DNA from: CAIXLI01 sp964587125
GTDB lineage: Bacteria > Pseudomonadota > Alphaproteobacteria > UBA9219
Reading direction: 5' to 3'
Length of the DNA stretch: 46,587 nucleotides
NCBI GenBank assembly: GCA_964587125.1
Contig: CAZPKC010000014.1
Location: 1-46,587, forward strand
Below the pieces are notes generated by a model that saw only the letters and a program-made list of their open reading frames with translations, did no database searches and had not been told where the DNA came from. A program made the position numbers and the translations under genes. Position 1 is the first letter of the stretch, and each line of letters starts with the position of its first letter. Positions 24,649 through 32,268 of this stretch are shown piece after piece.

Positions 24649-25310
24649 AAAGGGTCTTTGATTTGGGATAAAAACGCTTCATGCGCGGCGATTTCTTCCG
24701 GAGCCGCAACATGGACGCGCGCCACGCGGCGTTCGCGCGCATCCGTCGGGGCTTCCTGAACCACCGCTTCGTCCTCCGAAAGGATGGCGAGATCGGGCTG
24801 CCTTCCGCCGCGAAGTTCCAGATAAACTTCCGCCAGCAATTGCGCGTCGAGCAAAGCGCCGTGCACCTTTCGGCCCGACGCGTCGACGTTGAAGCGTTTG
24901 CATAAAGCGTCGAGCGAAGCAGGAGCGCCCGGAAACATTTTCCGCGCCAGAGCGACGGTGTCCGTCGCGCGGTCCATCGGCAGCCGCTTGAACCCGCAGC
25001 GCGCCAGCTCGGCGTTGACAAATCCTATATCGAACGCGGCGTTGTGGATGATAAGCGGCGAGTCGCCGATGAAGGCGAGAAAATCGTCGGCCTTTTCCGC
25101 AAAGACGGGCTTGTCGGCTAGAAATTCGTCGGAGAGGCCGTGAACCATCGCGGCTTCGGACGGCATTTCGCGTTCGGGGTTCAGGTAAGTCTGAAAAGTC
25201 ATGCCCGTCGCGATGTGGTTGTGAAGTTCGACGCAGCCGATTTCGACGATCCGATCTCCTTTGAGCGGATCGAGGCCCGTGGTTTCCGTATCCAAAACAA
25301 TTTCGCGCAT
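24633..25310 (-). CDS. dnaQ: DNA polymerase III epsilon subunit (3'-5' exonuclease)
   Basis: A 225-residue DEDDh exonuclease that proofreads for the replicative polymerase. Exo I is VLDTETTGLDPLKGDRIVEIG; Exo II is IIHNAAFDIGFVNAEL; Exo III has KVHGALLDAQLLAEVYLEL with the catalytic His. The C-terminal tail (about 175-225) is the part that binds the alpha subunit. Transcribed ahead of rimI and divergent from the GT9 gene (83 bp between the starts). Confidence 0.95.
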   Translation of the reverse strand: MREIVLDTETTGLDPLKGDRIVEIGCVELHNHIATGMTFQTYLNPEREMPSEAAMVHGLSDEFLADKPVFAEKADDFLAFIGDSPLIIHNAAFDIGFVNAELARCGFKRLPMDRATDTVALARKMFPGAPASLDALCKRFNVDASGRKVHGALLDAQLLAEVYLELRGGRQPDLAILSEDEAVVQEAPTDARERRVARVHVAAPEEIAAHEAFLSQIKDPLWKRV

Positions 25311-25393
25311 TTTTGACTCTTTCCCTTCTGTCCCATATTAACAGGGGTCGGCGAAGACCGATAGCGATTCGGTTTAAAAAAGAAAGGCCCCGC

Positions 25394-26407
25394 GTGACCC
25401 CTGAAAAGGAACATATCCTCGTCATTCGCCTCGGCGCGTTGGGGGATTTGGTCTTTTGTTTTCAGTCCTTTCATGAAATCAGGCAGGCGCATCCTAACGC
25501 CAAAATCGCGCTTTTGACGCGCGCGCCTTTTGCCGCTTTCGCAAAATCGTTGCCGTGGTTCGATCACATTATCATCGATACGCATCCGACTTTTGCCGCG
25601 CCTTTGGGGTGGGCGCGGCTGCGGCGGGAGGTTTTGGATTTTTCTCCTGATCGCATTTACGATCTGCAAGGTAAACGGCGCCAAACGATTTTGTACGCTC
25701 TTCTGGGCGGCCCTTTCGGGCCTGCGTGGTCGGGCGCGGCTCCTTTTTGCAAATTTCCTCGGCCTAAATTAAGCAAGTCCAGCGATTCACGCTTTGCGGA
25801 AAAGCTTTCTCGCTTTTCCGCAAAACGATCGCGGACTGGGCCGCCCACGCAGGGCATGTCTTTTGCGGATTTTATGGCGGCGCAATTGCGCGCGGCGGGA
25901 GTTCCTGCCTTGCCTGCGCCCGATTTGGCTTTTCTCGATGCGAACGTCGAAAAATTCGCTTTGCCTGCGCGGTATGTTGTTTTGATTCCCGGAAGCTCGC
26001 CGGATGCGCCGCATAAACGCTGGTCCGCGCGGAAATTTGCGGAACTGGCGCGTAAATTAGGTATGCCTTGCATTGTGGTCGGGACGAATGCCGACGCCGA
26101 GGCGGTTGGCTCTATCAAAGTTTTTGCGCCGGAGATTGTCGATTTGTGCGGAAAGACAAGTTTATTCGAACTGGCCGGAATTTTGCGCCGCGCCGCACTT
26201 GTGGTTGGCAACGATACCGGGCCCTTGCATATGGCGGCGGTTCTTCGCGCGCCGACAATTGCGCTTTTTTCAGGTAAATCCAGTCCGGTTTGGTCGAAAC
26301 CGCCCGGGTCGAAAGTTGTTGTGAAGCAGAGCCAAAATCTCGCCGACTTGGGCGTGGATGAGGTTGTTGCGGCGATTAAAGGATTAGGCGGATGTGTGTT
26401 TAGCTAA
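25394..26407 (+). CDS. Glycosyltransferase family 9 (heptosyltransferase-like) with an in-frame palindromic insert
   Basis: A 337-residue GT9 protein of LPS core assembly. The N-terminal fold is HILVIRLGALGDLVFCFQSFHEIRQAHPNAKIALLTR; the C-terminal, nucleotide-sugar half has YVVLIPGSSPDAPHKRWSARKFAELARKLG, DLCGKTSLFELAGILRRAALVVGNDTGPLHMAAVLRAPTIALFS. The heptose donor is assumed from the family. Near the middle, about 20 residues (SDSRFAEKLSRFSAKRSRTG) are encoded by a palindromic repeat at 25776-25837 that also occurs, diverged, at 44.16 kb; they look like an insertion in the linker between domains. The start is GTG 25394 with AGAAAGG upstream. The end overlaps the convergent fliX by 24 nt. 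Confidence 0.9.
   Translation: MTPEKEHILVIRLGALGDLVFCFQSFHEIRQAHPNAKIALLTRAPFAAFAKSLPWFDHIIIDTHPTFAAPLGWARLRREVLDFSPDRIYDLQGKRRQTILYALLGGPFGPAWSGAAPFCKFPRPKLSKSSDSRFAEKLSRFSAKRSRTGPPTQGMSFADFMAAQLRAAGVPALPAPDLAFLDANVEKFALPARYVVLIPGSSPDAPHKRWSARKFAELARKLGMPCIVVGTNADAEAVGSIKVFAPEIVDLCGKTSLFELAGILRRAALVVGNDTGPLHMAAVLRAPTIALFSGKSSPVWSKPPGSKVVVKQSQNLADLGVDEVVAAIKGLGGCVFS
25776..25837. repeat. Palindromic element, family B copy 1 (inside GT9 gene)
   Basis: AGTCC ... GGACT ends, then AGCGATTCACGC/GATCGC, with a perfect 13-bp core stem TTTGCGGAAAAGC / GCTTTTCCGCAAA and a 6-nt loop. It shares AGCGATTCACGCTTTG and ATCGCGGACTG with the copy at 44158. The reading frame passes straight through. Confidence 0.85.
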
Positions 26408-26806
26408 TTCGACCTGTGCGCGGAGGTCGATCGCGTCGAGAATTTCCGCAAGGCGCGGGTCGCTGATCTGGGCGCGGCGTGCGGCGACGATGCGGCTGAG
26501 CTGCATCAGCTTGTCGCGCGAAATTCCTCCCGCCAGCAATTCCAGACGCAAATCCTCCAACCGGTCGAGAATGTCCTCGGCGCGCATTTTTCCTTTTGCC
26601 GCGCGGGACAAAGCATCGTCGACTTCCTGAACGCCGAGAATGCCGGAAACGCTGCCTACGCCCGCAATCCCGCCCGTCATGCTCGTTTCTTCGCTTTCCC
26701 CAAGCTGCTTCGCAAAAGACGCGTTGCCGCTCGCGCCCGATCTGGTCACGCGCTTCACCGGCTGCGTCGTTCGTACGCCGCTTACTCCGTCAATTTTGTC
26801 GATCAC
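26384..26806 (-). CDS. fliX: Flagellar assembly regulator FliX
   Basis: A 140-residue protein of the FliX family. In Caulobacter FliX couples early flagellar assembly to the sigma-54 activator FlbD. The conserved C-terminal part is visible: LGVQEVDDALSRAAKGKMRAEDILDRLEDLRLELLAGGISRDKLMQLSRIVAARRAQISDPRLAEILDAIDLRAQVELAK. The N-terminus (KIDGVSGVRTTQPVKRV) is polar and flexible. It is divergent from flgI, the same arrangement as in Caulobacter, and shares the intergenic region holding a sigma-54 promoter. Confidence 0.92.
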   Translation of the reverse strand: MIDKIDGVSGVRTTQPVKRVTRSGASGNASFAKQLGESEETSMTGGIAGVGSVSGILGVQEVDDALSRAAKGKMRAEDILDRLEDLRLELLAGGISRDKLMQLSRIVAARRAQISDPRLAEILDAIDLRAQVELAKHTSA

Positions 26807-26937
26807 GCGTCCCTCTTCACCTCATGGGCAATTTGTGCCCTGTAGGAACTATAGTCTAGTTCAAATGCCGCGCAAGGTGCATTGGAAAAAATTAAGACAT
26901 AACAAAGGATTATAACAAGACAAGGTAGCGACGATTC

Positions 26938-26954
26938 TTGGCACGACTCTCGCA
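26938..26954 (+). promoter_or_regulatory. Sigma-54 promoter of flgI operon
   Basis: TTGGCACG-ACTC-TCGCA: the -24 GG (26940-26941) and -12 GC (26952-26953) are exactly 10 nt apart, and TTGGCACG matches the -24 box fully. Transcription would start near 26965, upstream of the chosen flgI start at 27032. Confidence 0.8.
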
Positions 26955-27031
26955 AGGAAACCGTGGGGTATCGTGCCTTTCGCATCAGGATGAGGCGGAA
27001 GGCGTCGCGCCCCAAAGGATCAGGGGTCGTC

Positions 27032-28252
27032 ATGTTTGCTAAGTTTCTGTCTTTAATCCCTTCTTTCTCCCCCTCATCGGCAGCGAAGTTCGCGCGCGCG
27101 CGCCGATTTGCCGACGGCTGCTCCTCGCGGCTGCGGCTTCTCCCCAAAGCGGCGGCGATCATGACGCTCCTGATCCTTTTTCCTTTTCATGCGGCGGAGG
27201 CGGCCTCGCGCCTTAAAGACGTCGTCAGTTTCGAGGGCGTGCGCGATAATATGCTTGTCGGATATGGGCTTGCGGTTGGGCTTAACGGCACGGGAGATTC
27301 TTTGACCAACGCGCCGTTCACCGCGCGCAGCCTGATCGGCATGCTGGAACGCCTCGGCATCAATTCGACCGCCGATTTTTCGACGATCAAGACGAAGAAT
27401 ATCGCGGCCGTCATGGTCACGGCCACTCTGCCGCCTTTCGCCGCGCAAGGGTCGCGCGTCGATGTCGTCGTTTCGACCATGGGCGACGCCAAGAGCCTGC
27501 AGGGGGGGACGCTGCTGGTGACGCCCCTTCAGGGCGCGGACGGCGAGGTTTACGCCGTGGCGCAGGGCTCCATTTCCTCCGGGTTCAGCGCCTCGGGAGC
27601 CAGCGGAACGAGCATCACCAAAGGCGTGCCGACTTCGGGCCGCATCGCCGACGGAGCCATTGTCGAACGCGAAGTCCATTTCCATTTGGCCGAACTCGGC
27701 TCAATGCGCCTGTCGTTGCGCAACCCCGATTTCACGACGGCCAAGCGCGTGGCCGACGTGATTAACGCTTATGCAAAAGCGCCAATCGCCTCCGCCGTGG
27801 ATTCCGCGACGGTCAAACTGGACATTCCCGAAGCCCGCCGTTCCGATATCGTCGGCTTCATGACCGACATTGAACAATTGAAAGTCGTTCCCGACGACGT
27901 GGCGCGCGTCGTCATCGACGAACAATCGGGCATCGTCGTGATGGGCGAAAGCGTCCATATCAACACCGTCGCGATCGCGCAGGGTAATCTGACCATCAAG
28001 ATCAGCGAGACGCCGCAGGTATCCCAGCCCGGGCCCCTGTCGGAGGGCGGCACGACCGAGGTCGTGCCGCGAACCGAAATCAACGTCGACGAGGGATCGA
28101 CCAAGAAGCTGGCGATGATTCGCGGCGGCGTCAATTTGCAGGACCTTGTGCAGAGTCTCAACGCCTTGGGCATCGGCCCGCGCGACATGATCCAGATTCT
28201 GCAATCGATCAAGGCCGCAGGAGCCTTGCAAGCCGAACTGGAGGTTATGTAA
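27032..28252 (+). CDS. flgI: Flagellar P-ring protein FlgI
   Basis: A 406-residue FlgI, which builds the P ring around the rod in the peptidoglycan layer. The mature part begins near ASRLKDVVSFEGVRDNMLVGYGLAVGLNGTGDSL and runs through the conserved TKNIAAVMVTATLPPFAAQGSRVDVVVSTMGDAKSLQGGTLLVTPLQGADGEVYAVAQG. It ends in NLQDLVQSLNALGIGPRDMIQILQSIKAAGALQAELEVM. The signal peptide (MTLLILFPFHAAEA just before the mature start) follows a long basic N-region if ATG 27032 (AGGGG upstream) is used; an ATG at the hydrophobic core is an alternative. The stop codon overlaps the next small ORF as TAATG. Confidence 0.95.
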   Translation: MFAKFLSLIPSFSPSSAAKFARARRFADGCSSRLRLLPKAAAIMTLLILFPFHAAEAASRLKDVVSFEGVRDNMLVGYGLAVGLNGTGDSLTNAPFTARSLIGMLERLGINSTADFSTIKTKNIAAVMVTATLPPFAAQGSRVDVVVSTMGDAKSLQGGTLLVTPLQGADGEVYAVAQGSISSGFSASGASGTSITKGVPTSGRIADGAIVEREVHFHLAELGSMRLSLRNPDFTTAKRVADVINAYAKAPIASAVDSATVKLDIPEARRSDIVGFMTDIEQLKVVPDDVARVVIDEQSGIVVMGESVHINTVAIAQGNLTIKISETPQVSQPGPLSEGGTTEVVPRTEINVDEGSTKKLAMIRGGVNLQDLVQSLNALGIGPRDMIQILQSIKAAGALQAELEVM

Positions 28253-28369
28253 TGACGACTTTCGTGGTCTTGGCTTTTCCTTTTTGTTTCCGCGACTGCT
28301 CTGCGGTACGCCCGCAAAGCGGGCTCCCCGCAACCGCGACTGCGGAGCAAGCCGAACTGGAGGTTATGT
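28228..28369 (+). repeat. Tandem duplication of the flgI 3' end (23-nt direct repeats 119 bp apart)
   Basis: GCAAGCCGAACTGGAGGTTA and the following TGT occur at 28228-28250 and 28347-28369. The similarity continues loosely into both small ORFs (ATGACGAC/ATGAACGAC, then CTGGCTTTTC-like sequence). A repeat element (family A) lies between the two copies. Confidence 0.85.
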
Positions 28370-28371
28370 GA
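28252..28371 (+). CDS. Small ORF 1 between flgI and flgJ (duplication chimera)
   Basis: A possible 39-residue peptide starting MTTFVVLAFPFCF. Its middle is encoded by palindromic element A and its end (QAELEVM) repeats the C-terminus of FlgI. It begins in the TAATG overlap with flgI and ends in a TGATG overlap with the next small ORF. It looks like a by-product of the tandem duplication that happens to keep the reading chain open; a function is doubtful. Confidence 0.4.
   Translation: MTTFVVLAFPFCFRDCSAVRPQSGLPATATAEQAELEVM
28291..28350. repeat. Palindromic element, family A copy 1
   Basis: GCTCTGCGGTACGC (28298-28311), a 12-nt variable core CCGCAAAGCGGG, then CTCCCCGCAACCGCGACTGC (28324-28343). 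The core GCCCGC-AAA-GCGGGC is a perfect stem, and the flanks pair imperfectly. The same two blocks at the same spacing occur at 34435-34481. Confidence 0.85.
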
Positions 28372-28469
28372 TGAACGACACCGCTTATCTGGCTTTTCTT
28401 TTCGTTTCCGCCGCAACCCTGTGCTTCGCAAGAAAACGGGCGCGGGCCAAAACAGGAGGCTTCCCATGA
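28371..28469 (+). CDS. Small membrane ORF between flgI and flgJ
   Basis: A 32-residue peptide, MNDTAYLAFLFVSAATLCFA then RKRARAKTGGFP: one hydrophobic segment followed by a basic tail, like a tiny inner-membrane protein. GGAGG lies 8 nt before the ATG. The start overlaps the previous stop (TGATG) and the stop overlaps the flgJ start (ATGA), so it can be translated in a chain. I know no family for it. It could serve mainly to couple translation. Confidence 0.5.
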   Translation: MNDTAYLAFLFVSAATLCFARKRARAKTGGFP

Positions 28470-28864
28470 CGGACGGCGTCCTTCCCCTCGGCACTGATAT
28501 GTCGATGATGAACGCGTTTTCTCCGTCATCGTTCAAACCGAGTGCTTCTTCCAACGTCGCGGCGGCCGCGCAGGATTTCGAGGCGATGTTCGCGACGCAA
28601 CTGCTGCAGCCGATGTTCGAAACCGTCCCCGTTAACGGAACTTTCGGCGGCGGCCACGGCGAAGAGATCATGCGTTCTTTTTTGCTTCAGGAATACGGAA
28701 AGATGATCGCCAAAACCGGCGTTCTCGGCATTGCCCCGCAGGTCAAAAACGAAATGTTACGGGCGCAGGAAAACGCCCGCGCGCGCGGCGCGGCGCCGAC
28801 AAAGGCACGGAAAGACGACGCCGTCGCAACGGCGAAAGGGGGAGCTTATGTCTCCGCTCGATAA
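28466..28864 (+). CDS. flgJ: Rod-binding protein (FlgJ N-domain / CheL)
   Basis: A 132-residue protein with only the rod-binding domain of FlgJ: AAAAQDFEAMFATQLLQPMFETVPVNGTFGGGHGEEIMRSFLLQEYGKMIAKTGVLGIAPQVKNEMLRAQE. As in Caulobacter CheL, there is no muramidase domain. It helps assemble the rod in the periplasm. The start is the ATG at 28466 after AGGAGG, overlapping the small ORF. The Ala/Lys-rich tail overlaps the flgN start by 17 nt. Confidence 0.9.
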   Translation: MTDGVLPLGTDMSMMNAFSPSSFKPSASSNVAAAAQDFEAMFATQLLQPMFETVPVNGTFGGGHGEEIMRSFLLQEYGKMIAKTGVLGIAPQVKNEMLRAQENARARGAAPTKARKDDAVATAKGGAYVSAR

Positions 28865-29327
28865 AAGGATCGCCCGCGCTTTGGAAGGCGCGCCCAAGCT
28901 GGTGGTGGCGACCGTCGCGCTGATGGAAGACCTGACGCGCGTTCTCGCCGCGGAAACCGACATCGTCACCAAGCGGAAAATGAAGGAACATCCCGCGCTT
29001 TTAAAGCGCAAGCAGCGCCTTGCCGTCGATTACCGGTCGAACATGAAATCTCTCGCCGCCCAGCCCGACATTCTCAAAAAGCTTCCCGACGAAGCCAAGG
29101 CCGCCGTCAAGGAAATGGCCAAACGCCTGGCCGACGCCATCGACGCCAACGCGCGGATGCTGCGCGCCGCCGTCGAGGCGACGCGGCAGCTCATTCAAAA
29201 CGTCATGGCTATGGTCAGAAGCGAGACGATGCCCCGGCAAACCTATAAGAATCACGCCAAGGCGCATCTGCAGCTCGGCTGCTATAGCCCCGTCTGCAAG
29301 CCTATCGCCGTCAGCCGAACCGTTTAG
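28848..29327 (+). CDS. FlgN-like flagellar chaperone
   Basis: A 159-residue, mostly helical protein: LVVATVALMEDLTRVLAAETDIVTKRKMKEHPALLKRKQRLAVDYRSNMKSLAAQP, then long helices to about 125 (VKEMAKRLADAIDANARMLRAAVEATRQLIQNVMAMV). The LxxxLxxEtxal pattern and the position directly after flgJ/cheL fit the FlgN-family export chaperone for hook-associated proteins in alphaproteobacteria. GGGGGAG precedes ATG 28848. The tail (YKNHAKAHLQLGCYSPVCKPIAVSRTV) is conserved-looking but unassigned. Confidence 0.68.
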   Translation: MSPLDKRIARALEGAPKLVVATVALMEDLTRVLAAETDIVTKRKMKEHPALLKRKQRLAVDYRSNMKSLAAQPDILKKLPDEAKAAVKEMAKRLADAIDANARMLRAAVEATRQLIQNVMAMVRSETMPRQTYKNHAKAHLQLGCYSPVCKPIAVSRTV

Positions 29328-29345
29328 GAAAAAGGGGCTTTGCCC

Positions 29346-31364
29346 ATGGATCAAGCCAGTTCTCTTCTCGACGCCCTTTTAAAAAGCTCGCCCGCGCTCA
29401 GTGGTATTCTGTCGCAAACTAATGGCCCGGCAAGCGGCGATTCGACGCAGGGCGATACGTTTTCGAGCCTCGTCAGCGGAACTGCCGCTGCGGCGACCGC
29501 TGCCGCAAGCCGGACGCAAACGGCGGCGACTTCGGCGGCGGCGGATTCTTCGGCATCCGGATCGTCGCAGGCGGCTATTTCTTTCGATCAGATTCTGCAA
29601 AATGCGGCCGATCTTTCGGCGGCATTGCGTAAAGTGCTTGTTCTTTTGCGTTCGGCCCTTGACGGCGCGGCATCCGGAAATGCCGCCGTTTCGTCCGCGC
29701 CGGCACAGACAGCCGCGCAAAGTTCGACGGGTTCTTCTTCTTCCTCTTCAACGCAAGAAAACTCTTCTTCGGATACGGCGACGGTCGCCGATCCGGCTTC
29801 CGATGCCGCGCAGATCGTAACGATGCTTACGACGATTGTGACGGACCTCGTTAATGCCGCGCAAAACGCCGGTAACGTTCAAAGCACAACGGCTTCCCCG
29901 TCTTCCGGCTCTTCGGAAAAAACGCCGTCCGACGTCATCTCCGAGCTTCTGGCCTTGATGCAGCTTGTCGTCCAAGGGGTGCAACAAATCCAGACGACAG
30001 GCGGCGGAACAAGCTCGGCCGGAAACGAAACGACTCTCGCCGCCGATGCTTCGGCAAGCGCAACGAACAACGTGATTGCGGGAACGCAGGCAAATGCGAA
30101 TATCGATGAAACGCGGGACCAAAATTCGACCGGACCGGCGGACTCTTCAACCGCGACGGTCCCCGATCCGATCCTCGATTTGCTGGCGGCGGCTGAAAAG
30201 AGCGCGGAACAACTGCTCGACGCTTCGACGCAAACGTCTTCGTCCGGCGCTTCGTCCGCGGCGGCAGAGGTCTCGATCCCCGTTTCTTCGGCCGCGACGG
30301 ACGAAACCGCGCAGCTCGCGCAACTGAGCGGCAACATTCAAACCGCTCTAGCCGCCCTGAAACAACAATCTTCAAGCAGCCTTGCCGCAGATACGTCTTC
30401 GTCAACAACGCAGGTCGCCGATCCGGCTTCCGATGCCGCGACTACCCTTAATGCCGCTTCGACGGAAATCCCCGTCGTTTCCCCCGCGTGGAATCACAGC
30501 GCCGCTTCCGCCGCGACGCGGCTGTCTTTTGCCGCATCTTCCGTCATGCCCCGCGCGCCGCAGACGGCGGCTTTGCCTAAAACATCGGGGACATTGACGA
30601 CGCAGAAGGCAACGACGACAGGAACTTCGGGAACGGCGGAAACGGAAGAAGCCGCGGAAACGGCATCAACGGCGGCGACGGGGACTTCATCGTCGTCAAA
30701 CTCGGCCCTTTCCGCAAACTCGGTTGTTTCTCAAAGCAGCGGCGGATCGCATCCCGAATCAGACGGCCTTTTAAACGGCGGAAAGTTTTTCTCTTTCGCC
30801 AATAACCTGTCCAACTCCGGGTCCGGCCTTACGGCGGAGGGCGCGCAAGCCGCCGGAACGTATACTTTCGCCAGCACGCTGTCGGCGTTTCGCGCGGCGA
30901 ACGGGGGATCGACGGGATTGCCAAGCGTGATTGATCAGGCGCTTTTGCAAATTAACCGCAACGTCAAAAACGGCCAAAGCCAAATGACGCTGCAACTTCA
31001 ACCCAGCGATTTAGGAAAAATTTCCGTCAAGCTCGACGTGAGCTCGGACGGCAAGGTTCAAGGTTCCGTCGTGGCCGATAATCCCAAGACGCTGGATATT
31101 CTTCAAAAAGATTCCAGAAGCCTTGAGCGCGCGCTTCAAGATGCCGGATTGCGCGCCGAGCCCGGAAGCTTGCAGTTCAGCCTCGGCGGCCAGAAAAGCC
31201 AGAATAACGCCGGACTGACCGCGGATAGCGGCAATAATTCCGGAAATGCGGACGGAGATGGCACGATATCTGCAGGAGATTCGGACGATACGGGACTCGT
31301 CGATATTGGGGCGATGTCCGAGACTTACTACATCACGCCAACCGGCGTGAATATTCAGGTTTAG
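29346..31364 (+). CDS. fliK: Flagellar hook-length control protein FliK
   Basis: A 672-residue protein. Most of it (about 1-540) is low-complexity Ser/Thr/Ala-rich sequence, as expected of the secreted molecular ruler. The C-terminal domain (about 545-635) is the FliK switch domain: LLQINRNVKNGQSQMTLQLQPSDLGKISVKLDVSSDGKVQGSVVADNPKTLDILQKDSRSLERALQDAGL. It measures the hook and flips export specificity through FlhB. A 25-nt stretch encoding VADPASDAA occurs twice (about 29785 and 30415). The start is ATG 29346 after AAAAAGGGG; an upstream TTG at 29340 is less likely. It precedes flgD, which builds the hook cap. Confidence 0.92.
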   Translation: MDQASSLLDALLKSSPALSGILSQTNGPASGDSTQGDTFSSLVSGTAAAATAAASRTQTAATSAAADSSASGSSQAAISFDQILQNAADLSAALRKVLVLLRSALDGAASGNAAVSSAPAQTAAQSSTGSSSSSSTQENSSSDTATVADPASDAAQIVTMLTTIVTDLVNAAQNAGNVQSTTASPSSGSSEKTPSDVISELLALMQLVVQGVQQIQTTGGGTSSAGNETTLAADASASATNNVIAGTQANANIDETRDQNSTGPADSSTATVPDPILDLLAAAEKSAEQLLDASTQTSSSGASSAAAEVSIPVSSAATDETAQLAQLSGNIQTALAALKQQSSSSLAADTSSSTTQVADPASDAATTLNAASTEIPVVSPAWNHSAASAATRLSFAASSVMPRAPQTAALPKTSGTLTTQKATTTGTSGTAETEEAAETASTAATGTSSSSNSALSANSVVSQSSGGSHPESDGLLNGGKFFSFANNLSNSGSGLTAEGAQAAGTYTFASTLSAFRAANGGSTGLPSVIDQALLQINRNVKNGQSQMTLQLQPSDLGKISVKLDVSSDGKVQGSVVADNPKTLDILQKDSRSLERALQDAGLRAEPGSLQFSLGGQKSQNNAGLTADSGNNSGNADGDGTISAGDSDDTGLVDIGAMSETYYITPTGVNIQV

Positions 31365-31448
31365 CCCAAGGAGTGGGCGGTTCTGCGCGGGCTTGAGGAG
31401 CAAGCTGAAAGCGCAGACTATTCGCAAGGAGGCGAGAAGGAGGAAGCC

Positions 31449-32192
31449 ATGTCTGTCGGAGCCATTAGCAGCCTTACCAGCATTGCCGCCGCAGCGTCCA
31501 GCTCGTCGTCAAGCGCGACGGCCAGCGCGACGTCGGCGTTAAACCTCGATTTCACGACCTACCTCAAGATTCTGACCACGCAGCTTCAGAATCAGGACCC
31601 GACCAACGCGACCGATCCCAACCAGTTCACGCAGGAATTGATCGAGATGGAGCAGGTTCAGTCGCAGATCACCAACAACTCGGATTTGGAAGCTTTGACC
31701 AATGCAACGTCGGCCAATGGCCTTGCAACGGGCGTCATGTATATCGGCAGCTACGTGCGGGCCGACACGAGTTCGGGCGAGTTCTCGCTGCAGGACAGTT
31801 CCGCCGAAATCGGCTATACGCTTCCCGAAGCCGCCGCCAGCACGACGATTACGATCGAAGATTCCAGCGGCAATGTCGTCGCCACCATAACTGGCGGCAC
31901 CGCCGACGGCGACAATTACGTGAAGTGGGATGGCGAATCTACTAGCGGCACCACGGAAGCCGACGGCGCATATACCTTTACCGTCAACGCCGTCGACAGC
32001 AGCGGCAACACGATCAAAAGCACCAACCCGACCGCTTTCTATGCCGTCACGGGCGTTCAGTCCAACAACAACGGCACGCTGACGCTGGATGCGGGAGCTT
32101 TGAGCCTTTTGTCCACGGACGTTACGGGCGTTTTCACCTCGGAAACATTGCCCTCGGCGACGACGGGAACTATCGTTACGTCGAGCAGCTGA
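31449..32192 (+). CDS. flgD: Flagellar hook-capping protein FlgD
   Basis: A 247-residue FlgD. The N-terminal signature is ALNLDFTTYLKILTTQLQNQDPTNATDPNQFTQELIEMEQVQSQITNNSDLEAL; the C-terminal part has tudor/FnIII-like beta structure (TITIEDSSGNVVATITGGTADGDNYVKWDGESTSGTTEADGAYTFTVNAVDSSG). It caps the growing hook. AAGGAGGCGAGAAGGAGG lies just upstream of the ATG, an unusually strong doubled ribosome site. The hook gene flgE does not follow; dnaJ does. Confidence 0.95.
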   Translation: MSVGAISSLTSIAAAASSSSSSATASATSALNLDFTTYLKILTTQLQNQDPTNATDPNQFTQELIEMEQVQSQITNNSDLEALTNATSANGLATGVMYIGSYVRADTSSGEFSLQDSSAEIGYTLPEAAASTTITIEDSSGNVVATITGGTADGDNYVKWDGESTSGTTEADGAYTFTVNAVDSSGNTIKSTNPTAFYAVTGVQSNNNGTLTLDAGALSLLSTDVTGVFTSETLPSATTGTIVTSSS

Positions 32193-32268
32193 TTTTATCG
32201 GCGCCTGCTTCGCTTCTTGTCATTAGGCTGCCCACCCCCTATATAACGGGAGCAATCAGGGGTTAGGT

